Assembly (NCBI GenBank): GCA_021234155.1
Contig: JAJEKV010000415.1
Coordinates: forward strand, 62,001-126,000
Source of the DNA: Isoetes taiwanensis
Taxonomy: Eukaryota; Streptophyta; Lycopodiopsida; Isoetales; Isoetaceae
Length of the DNA: 64,000 nucleotides
Direction of reading: 5' to 3'
Both the position numbers and the translations under genes were made by a program. The notes under the pieces were generated by a model. The model did no database searches. It worked only from the letters and a program-made list of their open reading frames with translations, and was not told the DNA's origin. Each line of letters opens with the position of its first letter. The stretch's first letter is position 1. Shown here piece after piece: positions 56,900 through 64,000 of this stretch.

Positions 56900-59800
56900 A
56901 TTTCTAATTCACTCCAGAGTGCTCGAAAGTTGTAGGCCTCACAAACGATGGATGGAAATCTGCATGCGCTAAAGAAGCGGACACGTAATGGCGAGGGCTC
57001 CTCCTCCTCGGAGTACATCACACAGACAGAGGCAATACATGTCCTGGAGGGAAAGCTGAATGCCATTGAGGACAAAAGCTGGCGGTGTGGAGATGCAAAG
57101 GGACACCCAACCGTGCAGCTATTCTCAAAAAGCAGGTTGGCGAAAAGAAAAAAACGTATTTACTTATTTGGAGGAATGCATCGAGCCATTGGATGACCGC
57201 TTTGGACTGGCTGACTTTGGCCTTGAACAAGCCGCGATCTTGTCGCCCGACTAAGAAGTGAATTGCGGCGATGTCCCGCACCACGGCGATGCAACCCGGC
57301 GTCTAGATCAGCTCCAACGGCAAATGTCAAGCGGCGTGAATACGGCTGCAAAATGAGCTCAGACAAAAGCGGTGGTAGGGTTTACCTGTTTGGTTGCCCC
57401 AAGCGGCGGTTGGCGCACCGAGGAGGCTACAAATGCGGGATGCGGGGAGGTTGGACACCCTAGAAAAAGAGATGTATGATTTGCGCATGCGGATGAAACA
57501 GACAAAGTACCATCACGGGGGCAGCACCATCACCATGCCCAATACACGGCGAGAGGTTGCCTGAGAGAATTAGATGGGTCCTTCGGCGAGGAGAAGGACC
57601 GCCCGGTCGTCGGTGAACATTGTGGTTCGGGGCTTGCGAAGAAACGGGGAAGATCTCCCGGCTAAGCTCCATGCCACGGTATTGGCAAGGCTCCAATTGC
57701 AAACACTTGACAAGAAGAAACCCGACGACCCGAGTCGAGGGCCAAGCATGAGACCGACTAGTTAAACTCCACGGTGCTTTCGACCAGGCGGCCGAAGACA
57801 TTGATCTTTGCTAGTCTAATTGAAGGGGACATCGGTGTACTTACACATGGATCGACCCGGCTCAACGAAGGAGAGGCGAGGAGGAATTACATAAAAGTTT
57901 AGGCAGGTCGAGGCCGGTGAGGGGGATCGGCGGGGCACGGTGAATGGCAAAATGAAGGTATTTGTGCCTCCACGGCCAACAATGGCGGTTACGGCGACCG
58001 GGGGACCAAGCATACGGATCCCCACCTCGAGAATGGCGGATCACACGGCGGCCCGGGACCAAGTACCCGGACACCACCCACGGCCAGGAGGTGGACATGA
58101 GAACCCGGCACTGCCAATGACCCAACTCCTGCGGCCTCCATGGGAGCTGGGATAGAGGCGATCACCACGAGGCGGCATAGGAAGAGTGCCTTGAATTGTA
58201 TCGTGGGGCTGTAGGGGATTTCCACAGGCCTTGGCCCGAGGGCATTGCTGAAATTGCTACTGAGCATGGACATCATCTTCTTGCAAGAGACATGGGAATA
58301 TAGTGGTCATCTGTTACCCAGGACATCCGGGGTATCATCATTTCTCAGCGGCCAATGGCGCCATGGCAAGCGAGGGGTATGGAGGGTCGCGTGCTACTTC
58401 AAAGATGCTATAGAAGTGGCCAGGCGATGGTGGAGCCAGCGTGGTGGACTATCTCCTAGCTCCAGTGCCAGAACTTGATGTCATTCGAGATTTCGCGACA
58501 GGCACAGGAACAAGAGATGAAGAGACTTTGTCGAGACCACTACCCACTTTATGTCACTTTGGATTGGAGGCACTTTCGATTGGCGTGGCCACGGGGCGAG
58601 GCGCCCGGGGTTTGGGATACACCCGAACTATCGGAAGCAAGCGAGGATATGAGGTAGCGCTTTGAGCGTGAGCTACAAAGGGATTGATGCCCTCTATACA
58701 TTGCATGATAAGTGTGAATGGTTGGTGAAGGCCTTACTCGCGGCGACCAATGAATGCTTTGCGCAAAGAAAGCCCCCCTTGAAGGGACCTTCTGCATAAC
58801 TCCCTCAAAACCCCTAGTTTGGCGTTGAATGTAAGGCTCTAAAGAGTCACTCACGCACCATCTTAGATCCCGACTCGGCCCGAGGCCATTAGGGACTATA
58901 AGGCATTTTGAAATCCAAAAGCATCGCTACATTGCAAAAATTAGCAGCATGTTTGATCGCGATGGCCCGAGCCAAAAGCCTTTTGGGTAAAGTGTTGTAT
59001 AAGAGGCATCAACCACCTGGCAATGTTACCCCAGACCAGTGGAGACAGCGGTTGGAGGAGTTGTATGACCCCCCAGGAGCAATCGCTGACGTGCCAGATC
59101 AGCTAGGAGAAACACTACAGCTTTCAGAGGCGGACATCCACCAGGGTCTTAGGCATCTTGCTAATGGTAAAGCAAAGGACTTGCAGGGACTTCAGGTCGA
59201 GCTGTTGAAATGGGATGGGCCAGCTTTGCTCGGGCCTTTGGTGAGGATAATCAATGGGGCCATCGAGAGGGCCCTCCGCGAGAATGGATGGATGGTTAGC
59301 AAGGTCACCCCTATTCATAAGACGGGAAGCAGGGATGACTCCACCAACTACCGTATGATCATGGTGAGCCCGTTACTCGCAAAACTTCTAGTAGGTGTGC
59401 TGGAGAAGAAGTTAACTTAATGGGCGGAGGAAACTGGAGTACGTGCAGTTGGCCAAGCAGGTTTCCGCCCTGCCCACTCCACCAGTGATCATATTTTTAC
59501 TCTCAGAATCCTTATGAAAGCTAGACGCAATGCACGACGTGACTTGTATTGCTGTTTCGTGGATTTTAAGACGGCATATTATACGGTCCCACGGGACCTG
59601 TTGTGGCAACGCTTGCAGGAGCTACATGTCCAACAGGATTTGCAGAATGCCATCTACCGGCTCTATGACGGAATATATGCCACTTTACTGCGTCGGACCC
59701 AGGGTGTGAACAGCACCATAGGTGTTAAACAGGGATGCCCGTTATTTCCAATGCTTTTTGGACTCTATATTGACAAGTTGGAGACCTAGATGCAAGAACA

Positions 59801-61255
59801 TGGAGGTGGTGGCCCGAGTTGCCAAAGGCATATACAGTAAAACAGTTGCTCTATGCATGCGATCTGGGCTTATTATCCCATCTGACTAGGAGTATGCGAG
59901 GAACATTTGGATGCTCTCGATCAATTACAGTGACATAGGAATGACGATCAACCACCGAGAAAACCAAAGGCATTTGCCAATCTGTCTGCTTGACATGATA
60001 TCAGACTTCTATTCTGAGAGGACAAAGGATGGAAGTTGTAAAAAGATTTTTTAAGTATCACGGAAATCGATTTCTCTGCTAACATGCTATGGGATGGTGT
60101 GTAGAAAAGAAGGGTCGGTTGCGGGATGGAAAGCCACAGATGCAATCTTTGAATATTCATTCTGAGAATAGATTGGACGCATAAAGCACACTTGTTTTCG
60201 AGCACTTTCGTGGAACCGGTATTCTTTGTATGGGGTAGAGATGCAGGGGGGCGGTTAGCACGGGTACTTAGGATAAGCTAGAGGGTATAGAAGGCTTTCG
60301 ACATCTGACCTAGGCGTCAAGGACCGCGGTGCCTTATCCGATTTTGGCTGTATGAGGCGGCTTTTGGCCCTGCGGCGATACGCTATCGCTTGAGCACCTT
60401 GCGTATTTCCATAAGGTTGAGAATGGATGCACAATGTCTTCCTCCCCAGAGCTCATTATTGGCACAAGGGCCACAGCGTCTCAAGAGAGTGTGGCGGTAG
60501 CATTGTAGGGGATGGTTAGCAAGATGGTCCATAGACTATCAACACATTATGGATATGTCCGATATCGCGGGCGAGCTGCATTTGAATAAAGCTTTCTTTG
60601 CCTCCCGTGGGATCGCCCACTCTTGCAAAGTCCAAAGCGCAGTACTACCACCACCTTGAGATCAATCCTGTCGGCTTGAACACGGCCCCCACCGGTATCG
60701 AAGGCACACATCTCTACCAAGAAACGGAGAGCTATAGCTGCAATAAGGACATGGTCCCACCATCACCGAGATTTGGGGCAGGCGGCTGGGGTACCTGCGG
60801 ATGGAGGCGGGAATCCCCGACATGAGAGATTATGCAGTCTTTGTCACATGCGAGATAGTAGAAGATGAACACAATGCTCTCTGAGGAATGCCCAAAGATA
60901 TGCACATATCCGAGCAGCTCATGCCGATCTCAGATGCTCTGAGATAGCAATTCATCAACTGCTGGCTTCGCCAATGGTGGTACGTCTCGCGTCCTATATT
61001 CTGCAAGTCTCCACCGTCAGGGAGTCCCTCACAACACAGGGAATTTGAGCGCCCAGATAGGGCCTCTCAATGCCTACTACAAGGGTTTTTCCTCCCACAT
61101 GGGGGGTTTTTATCGATGGTAGAGACACATTATGCGGGGTTTACATTTGTTTTCTTTTGTGTTTGGAAACTTTCCACTACATTGTATCACCGTCTCATAG
61201 GCCAGTTGGCCTCCGTGGACGTTAAAATATACTTCCTTCCTTCCTTCCTTCCTTC
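56900..61255 (+). mobile_element. LINE B (second lineage), near full length, decayed
   Basis: ORF1 probably starts at 56948 (MDGNLHALKKRTRNGEGSSS) and decays through about 58130. The endonuclease is at about 58196-58660 (CIVGL, then IIFLQETWEYSG). The RT is at 58908-59870. The KRRAIAAIRT and RLCSLCH zinc-like C-terminus lies at about 60720-60900 across frames. The 3' UTR has GGCCAGTTGGCC (61200-61211), GTGGACGTTAAAATATAC and a (TTCC)n tail. It is the most complete copy of the lineage here. Many stops and frameshifts; no TSD could be assigned. Confidence 0.85.
58908..59870 (+). pseudogene. LINE B reverse transcriptase
   Basis: Two long open segments in different frames. 58908-59420 gives WRQRLEELYDPPGAI, the block GLRHLANGKAKDLQGLQVEL (normally A-K-G-P-D-G), then KVTPIHKTGSRDDSTNYRMI. 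59420-59789 gives QAGFRPAHSTSDHIF, motif A YCCFVDFKTAYYTVPRDLL and motif B GVKQGCPLFPMLFGLYID. The catalytic YADD box reads YACD at 59853-59864, so one metal-binding Asp is lost in addition to the frameshift. Compare YGDD in LINE A. Confidence 0.88.
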
Positions 61256-61283
61256 TATATGGATCATGTTGAAGAACATAAGA

Positions 61284-61890
61284 CCGCCATAAATATACTG
61301 GTAATGAACCAGATAGGAAGAGATGTGGAAGAGCAAAAGTCATTTGCTGACTCTCTACGAGTGGGAGATGGATGTGGAACCATGTTATTGGACCTGATGT
61401 AATATCTTCCGGAAGAGATTTGTGTTAAGTCGCATGACTTAAATGACTTCATTGCTTTGACATTTCTTGATATTTTAATAATCTATATAAATGTGCACTT
61501 TTGGACACAACAAACAATCCTTACACCATTAATGAGGATGTAGACGAAATAAACGAGAGGACGACAGAGTGGTTGTTGGAACACCTACCACATATTCCAA
61601 TATTGTTGATGAGAATGATGCAGGGATTATTCTATTGAATTTTTTAATGTGCAAACTCTGAATGGGATGCCTCCACATTAATTGAAGGATGGCATAATTG
61701 TCATGTTACTAAGGTCTATTTCTACATGTAAGTGATAGAAATGGCACCCGCCTCATTATACGTGCATTGGAAAGACGTGCTATAGATGCAGAGATAGAAG
61801 ATTAGGTACAGAGTTTTCATATGATGTCGAACTTCCTTTTAATTTGAGCGCATGCAATTTGCATTGCATCCACCTTGGGAATGACAATGA
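61284..61890 (+). pseudogene. Helitron/Pif1-like helicase, decayed C-terminal part
   Basis: Across shifting frames it reads KSFADSLRVGDG (about 61340), YLPEEICV (about 61407), TINEDVDEINERTTEWLL (about 61527), VDENDAG (about 61606), NGMPPH and IIVMLLR (about 61660-61720), NGTRLIIRALERRAIDAEIE (about 61740), and SYDVELPFNL (about 61820). This is the order of the C-terminal half of the Pif1/RecD helicase domain in plant Helitron Rep-Hel proteins. Stops and indels throughout. It begins just after the LINE B tail. Confidence 0.75.
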
Positions 61891-64000
61891 ACATGTCCCG
61901 GGACCAAATAATGCAAAATGGTTGGATTAGTACTTGGTCACGAAAAACTCTATTAGCACTGTCAAGAGCTCAAAGAATCCAAGGCATAGAGATACTTATT
62001 ATATAGAAATGCTTTTGCAGATGCCAACATGTCAAGATATACATAAAAAGATGTCCTATAAGTGTGAGTGTAATACTTAAAAATATTCCAATAGTTTTTT
62101 GTTCTCACTAATTTCCTCTACCCCCGCCAACCCTTTTTCTTTTTTCTTTATCCATGTAAATGGTGCGTATTTTAGTGCCGTGGTATATCTTTGGTCACCA
62201 TGTCGTCAAATGCTACAGCATGATAAGGATTATCATATATCTAGTGTTACTTTTGTCATATATGCTCTCAGGTTCATGAAACCATTGGGAATGACAATAT
62301 CACTCGTGTGCATGGTATAACAAGTGTAGACATTGAGAAGCTCCTTCCAAAGACTTGCGCAGATCTTTGCAGCATCAAAGATGCCCTGTGCTTCATTGAC
62401 AGACATGATCATGACCGTCTTGGTTGAAGAATCATCAAGATTCATCATCAGAACCACAAAAAGGAAGAACTCTTCACGTAATTGGCTGTTATAGATTTGT
62501 TCTTCTGATTCCACTTGCAGACAAATAGAGCAACAGAGGAAGACCGTCACTACTTACAGAGAAACAGAGAAACAATGATAATCACTGGAATATTCCTCAG
62601 AAAAACATATTTGGATGGATATTTATGATAATTGCTGAAATATTCATCAAAAATGGAATATTCAGAGGTTTTGCAATATGATCATTGTTTGATCCATGAT
62701 ATTCAGTGGTTAGATTAGGTTAATCTGTAAGGGCATGTGCGTTTAAGCGTACTCTTGTCTAAGATATGCCTTCCATAAGTTGACATATTTTTATGTAGAG
62801 CTCAAGATTTCTGGTCTCCCTTATGGCATTAGAAGAGTTTATACTATATCCTTCCAAGCAGTTTTGCCATCGTTCTTTCGTTTTAAACTGCTAAATGGGT
62901 CTTTGATAGCTACACGAATAACATGCGTCAACTTCTTGACACCAAATGTTGGACTTTTTGAGATATAGCATCTATTAGGTGTGCAATAATTATACCTCAA
63001 ACAAAAGAAGGGGACATCCATGTGGCATAATATATTAGCCCCTACCATGGAGGGACGAAGAGAACTTGTTGGGATATCTATGGTGGACCTGAGATTTGAT
63101 GAAAAATCGAGATATGTGCGTTATAAACAAACATAAGGGAGGACCCAGGAGAATGAACTTGGAAGGAGCATAATGTCCGGGGTCATAGGGTAAGAGGAAA
63201 CAAAATGCAACAAAGAGACAGAGAGATGGTCCCAGGAGAATGAACTGGGAAGTATCATGATGTCAGGCATCTAATGTCCGGCATGATACGGAAAGGGTAA
63301 ACAAAACGCAGAGGAGGTCCTATGAAGGATGAACAATCCGGCATCATACGGAATGAGTATGACACACACAAGCCCTGAAGAGTCCAAAATGGAAAGGGTA
63401 AGCCTCAATGGTCTCTCCAAGTGGAAGGGGCCCCCACAGACCATTAACAAATCGAACAATACCCACAAAAAGACAAGGCAGATTCCAGCCGTTGATGAGG
63501 GGTAGGAGGGACGGTTAGATTTAGAAATGATCGCAGGCGTGAGGGACACGTGCGAGCTACAGAGAATGTGTTTTCTGCATAGGATGGTGGAAAAGCTCCA
63601 AAATTTGGCTCTTTAGATCTGTGGGTCATGAACATTCATAAAGCTATGGCAATGCCTTCAATCTGCGACCCTTTAATCTCTTTCCTTGGCGCTTCTGCAG
63701 CTCTTATGGACCAAATTTTGCATATGCCTCGCCTGTTTTTTCCTTCCCTTGTTCTTCATCATCTTCTCGGCTTCTGGGCTTTCTTGTACCTGCCCTCAGA
63801 TGAAATCATCAAAAATTGCAGTTTTGAGATGTAACAACATGTTTTGCTTTTGCAGAATTGTGCAGCGGCTCTCGCATTAGGATTTTTACACCATTTAGAT
63901 CAGAAATTGGTAGATTTGAGAAGTAAAAATCCATTTTTTGCATCGGTAGATCAGAAATTGATGCTTTTTCAAAGATGGGTAAACTAAAGAAGATCAAATT
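61891..64000. other. Intergenic to end of window
   Basis: No gene identified. A minus-strand open stretch at 62550-62233 (EEQIYNSQLREEFFLFVVLM, then NEAQGIFDAAKICASLWKEL) looks protein-like but is not recognised. A motif with AGGAGAATGAACT and ATGTCCGG-ATCATA recurs several times between 63130 and 63350. Confidence 0.4.

Overview
The window reads as nuclear DNA from a land plant with a large, repeat-rich genome. The evidence is plant-type host genes (an Alba-like protein, an NDR-type AGC kinase, a farnesylcysteine lyase), GT-AG introns, plant-type L1 LINEs with DUF4283-like ORF1, Ty1/Copia elements and Helitron traces. A second LINE lineage, with APE endonuclease and GDFNARTG / FVDF-KAF motifs and microsatellite tails, makes a fern or other seed-free plant plausible. 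That taxonomic placing is inference. No rRNA, CRISPR or bacterial-style operon is present.

Layout. 0.2-3.6 kb holds two truncated L1 copies, one with a clean 12-bp target-site duplication (TSD). 5.2-5.5 kb is a LINE 3' tail with a long hexanucleotide tract. 6.6-10.5 kb is an L1 with ORF1 and endonuclease but no reverse transcriptase. 10.5-11.5 kb holds a minus-strand LINE-like 3' end, a TATA-type promoter with a large palindrome, and an array of mini-hairpins. 12.8-21.8 kb is a second-lineage LINE (LINE A) split by a 5.36-kb Copia element with matching LTRs and a 5-bp TSD. 22.5 and 25.1-25.6 kb carry a GGAAACCCTTCC palindromic repeat.

27.0-28.5 kb contains the one host gene that looks intact: a five-exon Alba-like gene on the minus strand. 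It is too finely split for simple ORF finding, and I assembled it from splice sites. 29.3-31.0 kb is an NDR kinase pseudogene that has kept splice sites but lost its catalytic core. 31.8-33.2 kb is a tandem duplication. 35.8 kb carries a Helitron 3' terminus. 39.4-40.8 kb is a terminal-inverted-repeat element carrying a broken farnesylcysteine lyase gene, like a Pack-type transposon. 46.7 kb is a tRNA-derived SINE whose 3' end resembles the 3' end of the window's own LINEs. 48.2-52.6 kb is bounded by inverted repeats and encloses a perfect 32-bp hairpin and a small acidic-protein gene candidate. 52.6-54.5 kb is another L1, split by a solo LTR with a 5-bp TSD. 54.7-55.3 and 56.9-61.3 kb are further second-lineage LINE copies, and 61.3-61.9 kb is a decayed Helitron/Pif1-type helicase.

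The genes do not form a pathway. The window is a nest of successive insertions around one small RNA/DNA-binding protein gene, with several host exons left as fragments. Long stretches, notably 42.3-46.6 kb and 61.9-64 kb, hold nothing I could identify.
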